A DNA stretch of 64,000 nt from Lytechinus variegatus (taxonomy: Eukaryota > Echinodermata > Echinoidea > Temnopleuroida > Toxopneustidae). How positions within the stretch are numbered: position 1 is the first letter of the stretch; every line of letters begins with the position of its first letter. This document shows, in pieces, positions 13,123 through 56,084 of this stretch. The notes beneath the pieces are model-generated. The model worked only from the letters and a program-made list of their open reading frames with translations. It was not told the DNA's origin and did no database searches. The position numbers and the translations under genes are program-made. Location: positions 4,821,501-4,885,500 of the forward strand of contig NC_054758.1 of assembly GCF_018143015.1 (NCBI RefSeq), read 5' to 3'.

Positions 13123-13311
13123 TATAACTCCGATCTTCAAGTATTATAAAATCATCTCAAATGAAATAGTTATAAAAAATTTCAACCCAATATTTTTCCA
13201 AAAAAAATATAACGTTTTCCTAACTTGGATCATAGATCATCTTGATGTGTTCTGGGGTAAGGGGGGGGGTGCGTTGTACCTATTCCATCTGTTTCTGCCG
13301 GTGCCGTGGTC

Positions 13312-13372
13312 GAGTGGTCTTCGGCGTTCGACTACATCATGGAAGTTCAGGGTTCGATTCCCGGAACGGCCT
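13312..13372 (+). repeat. tRNA-like sequence (Leu/Ser-like), probably a SINE head or pseudogene
   Basis: The A-box-like tgccgtggtcgagtggtct and B-box gggttcgattcccgg are spaced as in a tRNA. GCCGT and ACGGC could pair as an acceptor stem. The T arm has a mismatch and there is no clear variable arm, so a functional tRNA is unlikely. A related sequence lies at 63879-63952 (minus). Confidence 0.4.
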
Positions 13373-13630
13373 TTATCACAAGATAGATCATCTACTAACA
13401 TTGCTCTTGAATCTTGTATGAAATAAATGAACATATGGATGCTAACATGGCTGTGCAAGTCTTTAAAGAAAATCTATATTGAAATTGCAGAATGGTCAAT
13501 CATGGATTAACCCCTTTTCAACAATGATATAAAAAGGGATAACAAATCTCGATATATAAAAGATCCACGGATGTTGATGTAGTAAATTTCAATTAATATA
13601 AGCACACAAATTAATAAAGATATATTATTT

Positions 13631-16600
13631 TCATCTTTTTCTGCTCTTTCTACTCGTCGGCGTTTTTGTCGACACTTTCGTCGACGCCGTGGACACGGAT
13701 TTCCGGGCGTATTTGTCGTAGATATCGGGAAGAAAGTTCACTCGCTGTGGCAGGTGCTTTGGTATGCTGTGCGTTCTCTTAATCTGGGCTAATTCGGCTA
13801 AATTGCTCGATTGATGAACACTGTGGTCGGGCATTTCTGATTTGAGACCACTGTGGTCGGTCATTTCTGGTTTGATCTGGGGTAGAGGTTTCGGCGGCTT
13901 GTGTCTCTTAACGATTCTCCGAGCTCTTCGGCCAGGGGATTCCATTCGGTATTTCCGTCGAAGCACTTTGAATTTCATGGGGACGGGTTTGACTGCCGTC
14001 GTTGTAAGGCTCTTTGCCTGCGTTATCGAAAGGGCATCCAAATCGGCATCGTTCTTATTAGCTTTGTCGAGATCATTGCTGCGGCCACTTGTTACCTTGT
14101 TGACGTCACGGACACACGCGATGACGTCATCGTCGTTATACGTTTGCTTGCCGTTGATTTTCAAGTCCAGGAACTCGTTAGACCTGTGGGTGAAGTTATA
14201 GATCGGCTTTACAGGTCCAGGGATGCGAACCACTCCTAACAAATCCTCAACAAATCCCGACTGGCTACTTCCAACAGTGCTTTTTCCATCGCCGGTGTCA
14301 ACCTCCGAATCGTCCTCGCCATCGCGACCAGTTTTTATTTCGACCTCGACCTTCCTCTTCGGAACGATTTTCGGCAATCGCACACTCTCTTTTCCATCGC
14401 ACTCCTCTCCACTGGCCTTAATCGCACCATCCAGTGTCTTACTAATTTGCGGAAGATTCGCTATTCTCCCTGCCTCTGTGTCGCCTCGAGAATCCCCATC
14501 ATCAAGCTCATCGATATCACCCTCATCGTCCGTATCGACATCCGTCCATTCACTATCATCGCTCATCGATGCCGAGGTCATCACGGAGTCTGTGTACCCG
14601 TGGTCGATGGTCCTCGGGAGCTTGGACTTCATCTTCGCCTTCAGAGCTGACATCCTTTTCATCATGGTTTGGATGTCGACAGTGTTGAACCGTGATCGAG
14701 GCTTGAGGCTCTTCCGGAACGACTTGAGTTCTTTGGTCATAGAGATGCCCCTGTCGTCGGGTTTACACACTGTAAAAGATATCATAGAATACTGCAATGA
14801 TAGCATAGAGTATTTATAATAGCGCACATAACCATCCACCTTCACTCATAACAAAAAAAAATATTGGGTAAAAATGCTCCATGAGGGTAATTATGTGTCC
14901 AACCAACATTGGGCATTTCTTTTGAGTATTTTTATTTATCCAGTGTGATGAAAATGTTGGCCATTCTACAGTAATTGCTGCTTATTTTTTTAAATCTTAC
15001 TGGACAACAGGCTTCCCTCACTGGGTAAAATATTGCCCTGAATTGGTTGGACACATAATTAACCCCGTGCTGGTTAAAATTTTACCCAATATTTTTAACA
15101 GTGTTGCAGGTGCTTAATGCGCTCCTAGATCTGATTTTATTTCTGCATTTACATCAGACATTTCAGAGATATACAACGCAACATAATGTACAGAGGGTAA
15201 TTACATATAACAAATCAACAGTACTGTGCTCGTAATATAACTAATCAAAATAAATAACAAAACATGTTATTTATTTACGAAATGATAAATTAGACAAATC
15301 CAGGAGACCGCCATGCACCGTGAGCAATTAGGCTTGATAATATGATGGCGGTCTCTTATTTATTGCTCAGCAGTAGTAATTCGCCCTCATTCATTAAGAA
15401 AACTGTCTTTGACCTTCTAGTGAGACACATAATTTTCTGTCTTAAAGGGTGAATCTTTATTTGAAAAAAAACATCTCCATGGGAATCTTGATGGTTTCGT
15501 TTGTTGATTGTTCAAATCAGCAAACAAAACAAAAAAACAAGCATGCCAAAATATTTCCCTTAAAAATGACAATAGCCTATTTTCGTCATCCATTGATTGT
15601 GAGACCTCAGCGACACTTCCAGTCGGATTAAACCGTGTCGATTTTTACTTTTTGTAAAGGCCTACATAATACCCAATGATCATATTGCAGTAAAATATCT
15701 TTGAAGTAATGATAATATATTTAATTATATGTACAAATATCCAAGGGCATGTCTTGGCATATCTTTTTGATGGCCTACCATTTCGTTGCATATCGGAAAA
15801 TGATTATGTTCATACTTATGAACACCCTGATTCGCCCCTACACCAATAGGCAAATACCCTGAGACGACTGTTTTTACCAAACTGTCGTAACCCGTACTCT
15901 CCGGTAGTACTACAATCATTGGGCCGAGGGCGGACACAATTTTTAGTAAGGGGAAAACCCAGAAAAAGGAAGAGAAAATAGAAGGAAAAGTGGAAGAAAA
16001 GGAGAGAAAGAAGACCGAAAAATATAAGAGGTGTATGTCTGGTCACTCCTGATAAACTTAAATTCGGAAAGAATACGTCACCTATAGGTCATTCCCCCAC
16101 GCCCCCTGTCGGTACTTACTATCATACATGATCTCGACGCCGATCTTCCGCATGTCGTTCTGTCGCTTGGTGCGGTATTCGAGGACGAGTTCGTAGAGGT
16201 CGGGACGGGCGATGTAGTAGAGGAGGGTCTGGAGGAAGAAGAGACTGTTCTCGGCCAGAAGACGATGTCGTTCCAGGATGGACATCAGTCGACCTCCTTT
16301 CATTGCTTGCCGCAAGACATCCGGTGGTTGGACATGGTCTGAGGAAAAAAGAAGAAGAAAGAAAATGATTAACAAGATTATTGAGATAACATTAAATAAG
16401 GATGATTTGTAATGCTTGTCATGCCAACGAAACGACGGATGATCTGTCATCGGTTATGTCGTAAGAGATGTGTTGGTCTGGAGTTGGTTCTGTCCGTTTG
16501 ACTGAAGCATAACAATTCAATATCCATGTGGTCCAGTGGTTAGAGCATTGGACTCATAGTCGCAAGGTTGTGAGTTCAAATCCCCACTCTGCCATATATT

Positions 16601-17574
16601 GTCTCCACTTTGATACAAATGCCCAAGAACAAGATATGTTGTCTATAACGTCAGCCACTATGACTGATTAACCTAGACGTAAAATGTTTCCTATGTAATC
16701 GGTTATATACCAGCTTGGCGTCTACCAGCAAAAAGCTCTCCTGTCGAGTTCCTACGGGATTTACAATAAAAAGAAACAGAAACTTCATACTGTGTACCTG
16801 TTCGTCTGCGTACCACATCGTCTAATCTCGTCACCCCTCATTCAAGACTTCGTCATTCGATTAAACAATAAAATACAAATCTACCAGAGGGTGTCTGGAA
16901 GGGATTGATCATTTTGCTTTTCGTAAAATTTTCCTATTTTTTTCCTTTTAATAGTAAAGGTGTATAAAGAGCGTTAATTCATATCGTCACCCTTGGTCCA
17001 ATCTATATAACTCTATAGGTCAACTCTGTGGGTCCAATCAACAGTTAGTTGTCCCCCGCGTGGTGTATAAACATTCTCCTCTTCTGTTTTCTGTACCATG
17101 TATACCGGTTCGTCGATATACCATTTCGTCTGATTTCGCCCCCCTGTAATTTTAGACTTCGTCCTTCAATGCGCGGCCATTTTTTTATCCAGGGATGACG
17201 ATAGGATCATCTCCCGTATGCTGCGGTACAACATGCAAAATTAGAGGGGGCACAGCTTGTTTAAAGTAAAAATACATACAATACAAGCAATTACCTCTGC
17301 ATAGGAATCTCATATCGGCGATATTCTCTCCCGTTAAACTTTCGCCGATATATCGAATCATCCACCGAAACTCCTTTTCCCTCGTCGTTCTCCATCGCCT
17401 AGCGATCGCCTCGTCTTCGTCATGGCATCCCAGGTTCAGTTTATGGTGACTGGATGTGTCGACCGCTGGTACGAGCGATAGTGGAGGAAGGAGGGGCATC
17501 GACCGAGCTGGGCGATAGTAGCGACCGTGATGGTAGTATCGTACTTGAGGCATGGTGATCGTTGTACCAGCCAT
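13631..17574 (-). CDS. Single death effector domain (DED) protein with a long charged tail
   Basis: Three minus-strand exons, 17574-17295, 16338-16120 and 14769-13631, join in phase 1 at both introns (GCAGAG|GTAATT to TCCTCAG|ACCATG; GATA|GTAAGT to TTTTACAG|TGTGTA) to give 545 residues. Residues ~66-148 read as a DED: EKEFRWMIRYIGESLTGENI is followed by MRFLCRD, which resembles the FLCRD of caspase-8/FADD-type DEDs. The second exon supplies helices 4-6 with the conserved RxDL motif (ARPDLYELVLEY, residues ~137-148). DEDs assemble death-signalling and immune complexes by homotypic contacts. Residues ~168-545 are hydrophilic, with acidic Asp/Glu runs and basic clusters (RRKYRMESPGRRARRIVKRH; SRKSRKR at the end) that look nuclear. 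No caspase, kinase or second DED is visible. The first ATG (MAGTTITMPQ) is followed by a Tyr/His/Arg-rich segment. The intron at 16119-14770 contains a MITE. It could be an adaptor; the partner is unknown. Confidence 0.82.
14843..15103. repeat. MITE with CAC...GTG ends, same family as 44148-44368
   Basis: The inner ends aatattgggtaaaaatgctc and taaaattttacccaatattt are inverted. Ccatgagggtaattatgtgt (left) and ttggttggacacataatta (right) extend the inverted repeat. It lies in intron 2 of the DED gene. The copy at 44148-44368 is nearly the same. Confidence 0.75.
16527..16770 (+). repeat. tRNA-derived SINE
   Basis: A tRNA-like head (tggtccagtggttagagcat, B box tgtgagttcaaatcccc) is followed by a non-tRNA body and an A-rich end (caataaaaagaaacag). 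It lies in intron 1 of the DED gene. Confidence 0.6.
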
Positions 17575-18679
17575 GCGAGTGACGTCATGAAATGGTCAGA
17601 ATTGCCATTTTACTGTAAAGATAATGAATAAATGTATTACGCGTTATTATCTTTAATAGGAGAGTGGGAGGGAGGGGATCGTTCACTTTAGTGGCTTAGC
17701 TGGAAAACCTCTTTAAAAAGTCACCGAAATAATGCAGGGGGGGGCACTTGACCACCCCCCCCCCTAAGTACATGTATGCTAGTAGGGGAACCATCGACAT
17801 AAATTCAATTAACCATTAAATAAGTAAAACACAAAATACGTAATAAGGATGTAGTTTTTAATAAAGAATTAAAATCGGGATAAAGAGAAAGAGTCAAAGA
17901 ATATGTGGAAGATCAGAGAAAATGTTTTTCTCTGACCACTTTAAAACAATGATTTTTAAATGTAAGACCGTGGTAACAATATAGTTATGGTGATGTAATA
18001 TTATATATTTTCACTCCGATTTAACCATTTCGTCTAAAACCATGGTTTCACAATCATGCCGTGATTTACCTTGCCTCAATTTTTGGTTCGTGGTAAAACC
18101 ATATATCTGTAAATGTTACACAGTTCTATGATTATATAAGCGAAGTTTAAACGCGAAAATTTGGATCGGACGTACAATTAAAAATGAGAATCACTTTATT
18201 GAATTGCCCTCGAAGGACAATATTTTTAGGTGGAATACGCTATAATTTAAAACTGTTTACCTCTTTATTAAGATGCATAAATTCTTAAAGAATCTGATTC
18301 TTGTGATAGTGAAAATATATATGGAACATATCCCATTGCGCCTCCTCTAATTTTAAGTCGACCATATATGATGGAGCACGTCGATGGAAGATATAAAGGC
18401 TTGGCTGTTGTTTCCAGTAATCAATGATATATCGATTACCTGGACATTGTAATGATGTGACATACATATCCAGGGTGGACTGGGGTGTTTTGTTAAATGC
18501 AAACAGATCAATAAACATCGTATAACTCCGTCACAGAATGGCCCCTGTATTATATGACCATACTACCTAGCCATACTGCATACTATTATCATGACTATAT
18601 ATATTTTCTACTACTACAGCTGCCGTCCCCCCCACCTAAAATTTAGGGTGGACAGATGCCCCCCGCTTCCGCCGCCTAT

Positions 18680-18984
<305 letters not shown>

Positions 18985-20337
18985 TAGTACACCACCACAA
19001 CTGCCACAATCGATACTACTGCTATTCCTATATAGGCATTCTACTACTATTTTTAAAGAAAATGAGAAATACCAATCACATAAAATCTCTGTCCCGTCCC
19101 AACGGGACATGTAGGCAGATATATCATCATGAAATAGACTTGGTATCATTCATCGTGAAGTTCATGTGATTTTTTTTGTCGTAACTCTTTTATCCGACAA
19201 CAATATGCAGCTGGCAATATACCCTTTTGTCAGAATAACAAAACTTTTATACCCCAAATTTTACGATTCAGTGCAATCAATAATTGATTTATGCGTACGG
19301 TGAATACAGGTTTTAAGGAACAATGATTCTATTCAATATGAAAAAAAACTCTTATATTACATTGCTATACTGCAATGTATGCGTGAGTGTCATAAACTTG
19401 AAACAAACATGACATCGGGTGATTTCCATGTGTTGCTGCTGTTGATTACTTTTCCTACATACAACATCCACAATCTGCATTAAAAAATGATTCAATCCCT
19501 CTCAGCACTTTATTTGAAATTTGATGCTATATGGGGCTATATGCTAACAACACCGCCAAAAGGTCAACGTCGAACTCGAAAACCCTACCGTCCCCTTAAA
19601 AATATTATGACAATGATTAGAAATGCAATAACATTATTTCCATGAATTCATAGATTGCAAAACTTACTTTATATATTTTGTTCGATTCTTGTGCAGCCTA
19701 TATGGACATGACATCCAGTTGCAAGACAGTTCTCCCGATGGTGTATATGTATACACAAGGTGTTATCTTCAGACGAGCCTCTTCATAATTACTTGCAAAG
19801 TGGACACCGCACCGTCCCAAACAACAAAAATCGCTGTTTATTTTACTTCAGACTTCCAAAAATACATGTTATCGGAATGCTGGTAAATCTTATTTGTATA
19901 CGCGGCGAAGGGATGATAGGCCGATTCGACTGCAAGCCTTGACTACTGTACACAAACTTCAATAGGAGAGAGAGAGAGAGAATGGAGGGGGAAGGGAGAG
20001 AGAGGTAAATAGAACATGTGTATGGCTTCGAATTCTATACGTCCCACCAGCATTACTTTGACATGTCGGGGGCAGTCTTTATTGACTCTTGGTAGGGAGT
20101 ATTGATTTGGAGGGGGGGGGGCAAAGAGAGCCCAGAGATGGGGAGCTAGAGAAGGAGGGGGGGGGGGGGTCAAGGGAGGGGCAGAAAGAAGGAGTAAGAA
20201 AAGAAGGAGGTGGATATATATATAAATCAACCAGGAAAAATATGTCAACCGAATAAGGCTTATGAAGAGAGAAGGGCCAAAATATATTAAAGAAAGTAAA
20301 AAAAACACAACCCAACAGTATTACAAAAAAGGTAGCA

Positions 20338-20418
20338 ACAGAAGAAGAAGGAGAAGAAGAAGAAGAAGAAATGGAAGAAGAAGAAGAAATGGAAGAAGAG
20401 GAGGAGGAGGAGGGAGGA
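20338..20418. repeat. (GAA)n purine-rich microsatellite
   Basis: Runs of gaagaagaag interrupted by atgg and passing into gaggaggagg. It is preceded at 20108-20180 by G-rich tracts (two long poly-G runs). Confidence 0.85.
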
Positions 20419-21208
20419 GGTGCTTTCATTTTTTTGTAGACAGAAAACACTAGTCCTTTTTGTTTGAGACCCTTTTTGTTTGGCAAACCAATATAAGATT
20501 TATCAAAAGTATATCTATTATTTTAATGATACACCCTAAAAAAGTAGAAATAATGACACTTTCTTAATTGCGTTGTATACTTTAGATCATATGTGTATCT
20601 GGGACCTGGATCTGGGATAACACCTTATATGCTGAATCGTTGTACTTTGATAACAATCAGTAATGTGCCTGAAAATAAACCCTATATTATATATCAATCA
20701 TCCATTTCGCAAACAAGATGAGAGCGCGACCCATACGGGATATTCGCCGGAACAACCTGTTCCTTCGTTTAACTGTTGCTAAGCTACGAAAAAGTTTGTT
20801 TTCTTTCAGTTACCCTCGTTCACATCAATTACACATACGTGGTCATGAAACGTACGTGATAATTACGTGGATTTGAAAATATTTAGGAACGAGGCCATTG
20901 TGACCCAAAGGTCACGAATGCCACAGATCGGTCTGCTTTTTGTTCGAAAATCATCACTCAAGCCGAAATATTATCTCATATTGTTGGATTTTTCTACTAC
21001 AGAATCATATATAAATGTAAGAAAACGACTAAGCTAGCTATAAAGTTTTCGTTTGAATGTATTAAGAAATGTGGTAATCAAAAATGAGTGTAAACTACTC
21101 CTTTTTATGTGGGAGCGTGAAGTGTAGCGAAATGTTTAGTTCAGTCCCACGTTATCATTTCTGTGCAGTGTAGAGAAGTGTGAGTTGTAATATGTCATGA
21201 ATTCGATT

Positions 21209-22022
21209 GGAGGGATCACCTAAGAGAGAGGGGCAGGCCTACCGTAATGACTTAACGTTAAAATAGATAAATTTCAATTGGTTGGATGAGTGAGATTTTA
21301 TAGATAGATTCAAATGGTGTTGAAAAAGAAACTAGTAGGGTAAATTTTGCCAAAACAGACATGGGAAAGGAAAGCAAGGTCTGTTTCGAATTCGAGGAGT
21401 TAAATTTTTTTTTTAAAATTTCAATTTCTCCTCGTACAACACAGTCGCAGACAGCTCGCTATCGTGCAGCCACCATTGGCATTAGGGGGTTAACAATGCA
21501 AAAATCCCCACAATGGGACTCATTGATTTTCGTCTTTATTTCATAAAAATATATAAAAAGAACTGTACTACCAAAATAAGGATTATTAATTTATTCAGTT
21601 TTGGCCTGAAATGCACCAAAACAGGAAAAATAAACTTAAATAAATAAAATGAAAGGGGAAAAGCAGTGACTTACTTCGGCTGTCGCGCAACTCCCACTTC
21701 CCTGGTTGCCCTGTCCTATTTCTGATGAGGAAAATGAATCCAAAACTTAGTCCAAGATCAAAGAAATGGTGTGAAGTCAGGTACTGGAAGGATCCGAATT
21801 AAGGCTCAGTCATATGAAATCATGAAATATGATGAGATATGGCACAATATACTAGAAAGTAGAAGTGTATTCATTTAGCCTTGTGGGTCATCATGATGGT
21901 GAAAGTCAATCGTGCATATTGATTTGTTGCGAATAGATCATGACATGTGTTCCGCGCTAGCAAAAACAAAATGATTTTGCATTAGTGCCAGCGACCTCTC
22001 TCTCTTACTAGGTGATCCCTCC
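21209..22022. repeat. Inverted repeat pair, candidate non-autonomous DNA element
   Basis: Ggagggatcacctaagagag at 21209 is inverted at 21993-22022 (ctctctcttactaggtgatc, then cctcc). The ~815-bp segment between has no transposase frame. The right end is 131 bases before the ATG of the 22-exon gene and may lie near its promoter or 5' UTR. I cannot define a target-site duplication. Confidence 0.45.
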
Positions 22023-22132
22023 ACTGTTTTGGAGATTCTCAGAAACAAATAGAACCCTATTAACATTTAATATCATCATTAACCTTTTTTTTTATTTCCT
22101 TTTGAATTTCTTCAGTTTTTGGTGGCTGCTAG

Positions 22133-50883
<28,751 letters not shown>

Positions 50884-50898
<15 letters not shown>

Positions 50899-51235
50899 GA
50901 CAGTGTGAACATGGTCAGGTAGCAACTAAGACGCAGTGTTAACACATCCGGGGGTACCAACTAAGACATAAGTGTGAACATGGAAGGGGAACCAACTAAG
51001 ACAGTGTGAACATGTAAGGGGTACCACTACAGACTTACGGTAGTGTGAACACGTAAGGGGAACCAACTAAGTTGTAGTGTGAACATGTAAGGGGAACCAA
51101 CTAAGACATAGTGTGAACACCTAAGGAGGGGATATCAAATAAGACATAGTGTGAACACGTAAGGGGGTACCAAATAAGACATAGTGTGAACACGTAAGGG
51201 GTACAACTAAGACATAGTGTGAACATGTCAATATT
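50884..51235 (+). repeat. ~35-bp minisatellite overlapping the annexin stop codon
   Basis: About ten units contain variants of ggggtaccaactaagaca and tagtgtgaacatgtaa. The first ggggtaccaactaagac is the end of the CDS (codons Gly-Gly-Thr-Asn-stop) plus the following bases, so the repeat begins in coding sequence and continues in the 3' UTR. Antisense frames here are artefacts. Confidence 0.85.
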
Positions 51236-54200
51236 TGAACAGTCATCACAATGGAGTGTGTATATCCAAGATGAAATTACAAGACCCAATTAATTTTCGT
51301 CATCAAGAAAAACAACAAAATCACATGCGTTTAATTAGAACAGAGAATTTCTTCAATCATTCACAAACGCTTCAGATCAGAGCCTCATCTTACAAATAAT
51401 CTTTCATACATTGCACCCTGAACCCCTCCCTTAGCTGCTTTACTTCCTTTTAAATCATATCTGTTGTCATTATCCATGATTTGGCAAGTTCAAAGATGTA
51501 CCTTTTTGTTAAATAGGACACAAACTCTATATTCTCAAATTATAATTGGCTGTCTCTGACACAACCTCAAATGTCGGTCGACCTGATCAGTAGATAAGGA
51601 AGGTCTCTGCCCCCATTTTAGTCAGAAACATGATTTAGTTTGAGGAAAATTGATAAATATCGGTCTGGGTTCCCAGTTCTGATGCCACCGACGGCTCTCA
51701 TGCAGCGATTGCGTCGTATCGGTTACCGAACCCTTTAAAGATTTACAGGTATCGATGACGCACCCTTGGGAATAGTGAGAAGAGGAGTTTTCTTGCACTT
51801 GACCTTGTGTAAACAAACATGTCTCTTGAAGAGGTCGTGGAATGTGACCTTTGACCTGTTCATCTTCTTGGTTGTCAGATTGTCAGAGTCTCGTCACTGA
51901 GGGGCAGGAGGGAGGGGGTATAATAGAAATGATAAAATTACAAATTTATATGTCAAAGAAGTTATTGTTATGTACATCATTTTGAAAGATGCTAAATTGA
52001 AAAAGAATAAGGTTAAGGTATTTGTTTTGAAAAGTGGCAGAGAGAGAGAAAAGAGAAAATGGGGGTGGGGGTAAAGAAATGGGGAGGGGAAGAGGGAGGA
52101 AATCAGAAAGGGGGAAATAATAAAAATAGAAAAAAATGAAGGAAAGAAAAAAAATACGAGAATAAAGAATAAATGGAATATTTTTAGAAATTATTTTGGG
52201 TCAAGGTCGGAAGGGAGGGGGGGGGGTGGCTCTTTAAAGTTCAGTGTAGTTTGATTGATTAATATACCCACCCCCTTCTCTGGATATATTACACGTAGTT
52301 GGAATCATTTCTTATCTGTAGTAGAATCAGTATTATTTAGAATCTCAAACCCTCCTTTTAGGATGGGGGGGGGGGGTCCCTTTATATACTCACACTATCT
52401 AACAAAATTATAAAAAACTCACTTTGATAAACAATGGGATTACTTTCTAAATTTATCACCTATATCCCTTTTCCCAAGGGGATTTCGTGAGTGCTCTTGG
52501 TGATACAAACTTTTTTACAGTGTCAAAGTTCAAAGGTCGTGCTGATGTTAATCATGTTGCGAGTTGGATGAGATGTTTCAGATACAGTCTCAAATTTCTT
52601 TCTTTATCTCCAGCATCTATGTTTATAGATTTATACTTTTTAGGATGGCTGTACATTTAATACTGCATTGCAATGTAGTGTATGGTATCAAAGGGTATGT
52701 GTCTTAGAGTTTTATAGTAGTCTTGTATGTCTCAAATATATCTTTCTGTTTAATGTTTTTTAGAAATTCATTCAGAGTCTGCTTCTATGACTCAAACATT
52801 TCTCCTTTTTGACGTCTTAAGAATTTGTTTGAAGTCTAGTTGTGTGACTTGAATATTTCTTGCTTTTTAATGTCAGTCTAGAACAATGATGATTGTAATC
52901 TATAAAATGCAATTCAGGTATAAGCTGTGGCAATTTATTTTCACTTTCTAGAATCAAAAAGTTTTATCTGTATTTCTGTAATATACATTTATTCCGCTAC
53001 ATGAAATTAAAATTTATTCTTGGATTTCTTGTATTCAACAGTCATAGGCCTAGCAATTATTCTAGTATGCAAATTTTTATTGTAAATGTGTTGTGTATGA
53101 TAATTATGAATATATGACTCTACTTTATTAATAGCTTATATATCATACATGTATCTACATGTATGTCTATCATGCATTATGTAATATGTAAATATGTTTG
53201 ATATTCATGCAAACATGATATTGATTCACATTATATATTGGTAACTTTCCTTTGGGGTAAATCAATGCATTCTTGGCAGGAAGTGTCAATGATATATACT
53301 GTATCTAGTTCTTTGGATAACCTAATGCTCTAAACTTCAATTCAGATTATCAGTGTTGTATATGCTCTTAGTTGAAGATTAAATGTTGTAAATACAAAAT
53401 ATGGTATCAAATGTACTGAACATGTATGTCTAGAACAATTGATGAGCGTATATTTGTAGTAAACAAAGAGTTCTTATGTATATATAATTGTTACTGGTAA
53501 AAGATTGATGTACAGATTCATTAATACAAACAGACTAGAACAACTTTTTATATATATATTGAATATACATGTATATTATCTAAGGAAGTAATATATTATC
53601 TGAGGAAATGTTGGCAAGAATTAAAAAAAGAATTCTGAGGGAGAAAATATTTCTTAAAATTCAAATTAACATAATTGATAGTGTATTTTTCCATTCCAAG
53701 TTTTGAATCTCAAAGAACCGGTTATATCAGAGAAACAATGTAATTTGAAGGTATTTTATGAAGCTGTTTTTTTTAAAGTAATAAATGATATTGCAAAGGA
53801 TTTCTTTTTAAAAGAATAACTGAAATAATGATTTATACATTTCCCTGACGTAAATAGTGTTAGTATTAATTTTTTGGTTTGTATAGAGTCCCCAGTAAAA
53901 TCAAATTTAAATCATGTATTCCATTATTGTTATTAATGATTATGAGTTAAGGCATTGTATATTGATATTACTTTTTAAAATATTGAACATTCTTAATGAC
54001 TGTTTTTTTTAATTATCAATTGTCATATGTTATGAATTTTTGAGTCAGAAATTCATCTCAAATTTGTAATTTACCTCAAGAGAGACACCTTGATTTTGAT
54101 TAAAAGTATTGAATCATTAATGATACTTGATGTTGATAAGTGATCTTACAAATAGGCCTAGGTTTGTGTATATTTATGTGGATTGTCAGTTGAGGATGAA

Positions 54201-55600
54201 AATAATGAATTCTACATTATATTGTGTCTAATTGAGGTTTATGTATTCATATTATACCGTTTAGACATTGTTTTTGTATTCAGGGCCCAGTTTTCACGAA
54301 ACCGTCATCAGTTTAGCTTTTAAGGCAATCCCTTGAAATGTGTATTGTACTCGTATACATCTCACACATCTCCATGGGATGTCCATGAACTTAGACTTAT
54401 TTAGGGTTGTGTGAAACCGACCAAGGCTCTGTTAGGTGTATGTGTATTTCTATATGTGAAGCAATGTATTCAAGTCTTTCACCTTGATTAATATTTAATA
54501 TTCAAATCATGTGTAAGTAGTGTGTAAATATTTCATTATGTGTAACAAATTCATTCCATGTTATGACATTTAAAGAAAAATACTTAGTTTTTGGTACAAT
54601 GAAATTAACACACCTTGACTCTGGCTTTGGCTACAACGTTCATTGATCACTAGTGGATTTTATCTGTCAAGCCCACTGTTGGGTGAAAGGGATTGAAAGC
54701 GCACATGTGGAGCGTTGTGGCCCAGTGGATTAGTCTTCTGACTTCGAAGCAGAGGGCCGTGGGTTCGAATCCCAACCATGGCGTAATTTCCTTCAGCAAG
54801 AAATTGTCCACATTGTGCTGCACTCAACCCAGGTGAGATGAATGGGTACCTGGCACGAATTTATTCCTTGAATTGTTTCCGTGCTTTAAAAGGCCGTGGG
54901 GCTAAAGCCAGGGTAATAACATCCAAGTCCTTTGGAAGCACATATGGACGTTATAGTGGGATCTGAGCTATACAAGAACCGTGTTATCATCATAATCAAC
55001 ATTTTTGCAGCATTTGTATTTTGATGTACAGTATTTATACGTTTGGCAGACTAGCTTCTAAAAGCACTGTGGTAGATTCTAGATTATAACTGAATTTAGT
55101 CAACATACTTGTATTTCTTGTGAAGAATTTCTTATTCGGATTTTTGTTGTCGCCAAATATATTAGTTTCTGGGTGAAAAAGCATTTGAAAAACATTTGAA
55201 GGAGAAAATATTCAAGATTTACATTAGGCATAATACATGTATGTTGTTCACTACAAAATCAATGGATGTTATAAGTAGATGTAGGTGAAAGGGGGAGCAT
55301 TGCCGTATCGTAAGTTGATTGGTTTTATGTAAGCATATTACCCTTTTTCTTTTTATTATATCCTTGTGCATGTATGAATTGAAATGAATCATGTAGTATG
55401 ATCTTAAATGTATAGAAAGATTATAGAAACTCTATGTGTATGTACAAATAGAAATAAATACTTCTCATCAGGAACAATAGAATTAATCAAGATATGTCTT
55501 TTGTGATTTGTATCTTTGAATGAATATGAAGACGGTGTAAAAGTTCGGGTGCTATTTGTGTCGCAATCATGCATTCCATATATATTTTATTGAGGCTATC
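51236..55600 (+). other. AT-rich 3' UTR / flanking region of the fusion gene
   Basis: I see no coding exon. AATAAA-type signals occur near 52107, 52155 and 55453, and I cannot tell which is used. A perfect DR1-type motif (TGACCTTTGACCT) lies at 51845-51857. A SINE sits at 54710-54930. G-rich tracts occur near 52050-52215 and 52360. Confidence 0.4.
54710..54930 (+). repeat. tRNA-derived SINE
   Basis: Gagcgttgtggcccagtgga and the B box gtgggttcgaatcccaacca are followed by aagaaattgtccacattgtg and caacccaggtgagatgaatg. This is the plus-strand counterpart of 11990-12295 and 26448-26728. Confidence 0.8.
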
Positions 55601-56084
55601 TACATATTATCCACAACTTGGGTCACTTTAATGATAATGGGTACTTGGACAACACTGCGAGAGGGGGTGGGGGAGTGGAAGGCTAACATTACAATTCTTA
55701 GAGTAGTGACAAAATGGGGAGAGTGAACAAATGAAGGAAAAATTAAAGAAGAGAAGTAATGAAATTAAAAGGAGAGTAGAAACAAAAGGGTTTGAGTCGT
55801 GTAACTCGATATTATTCAGTTGAGAGAGAGAGAGAAGAAAAAATGACATCAACCTTTGACAGGTATTGTGAAGTCAGGTTTAACTTAGGCCATGGTCTAA
55901 CTCTCATGGGGAGCCAAAAAAGTCAAAAATTCTGTTTGTATTGTATATTTATGATGTTTACTATTTTGTTTCAGCCTTTAGCTTTCATAATGAAGAAAAA
56001 TACTTTAAAATACTTCAGTTATCATTCCTTGACAAATATGAACAATATGAGTGTCATATGAGTAAATAAATTGGATGTGTGCTG

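Noticed and set aside
13842-14819. Plus-strand frames of 112-198 residues opposite the DED gene
   Set aside because: They are antisense shadows of the long third exon, which has the better codon structure and in-phase splicing to the DED exons.
20079-20486. Ser/Pro-rich minus-strand frames of 121-135 residues
   Set aside because: They follow poly-G and GAA microsatellites and show no domain, splice context or paralogue.
51101-51289. Minus-strand Cys/Tyr-rich 62-residue frame
   Set aside because: It is the antisense of the ~35-bp minisatellite in the annexin 3' UTR.
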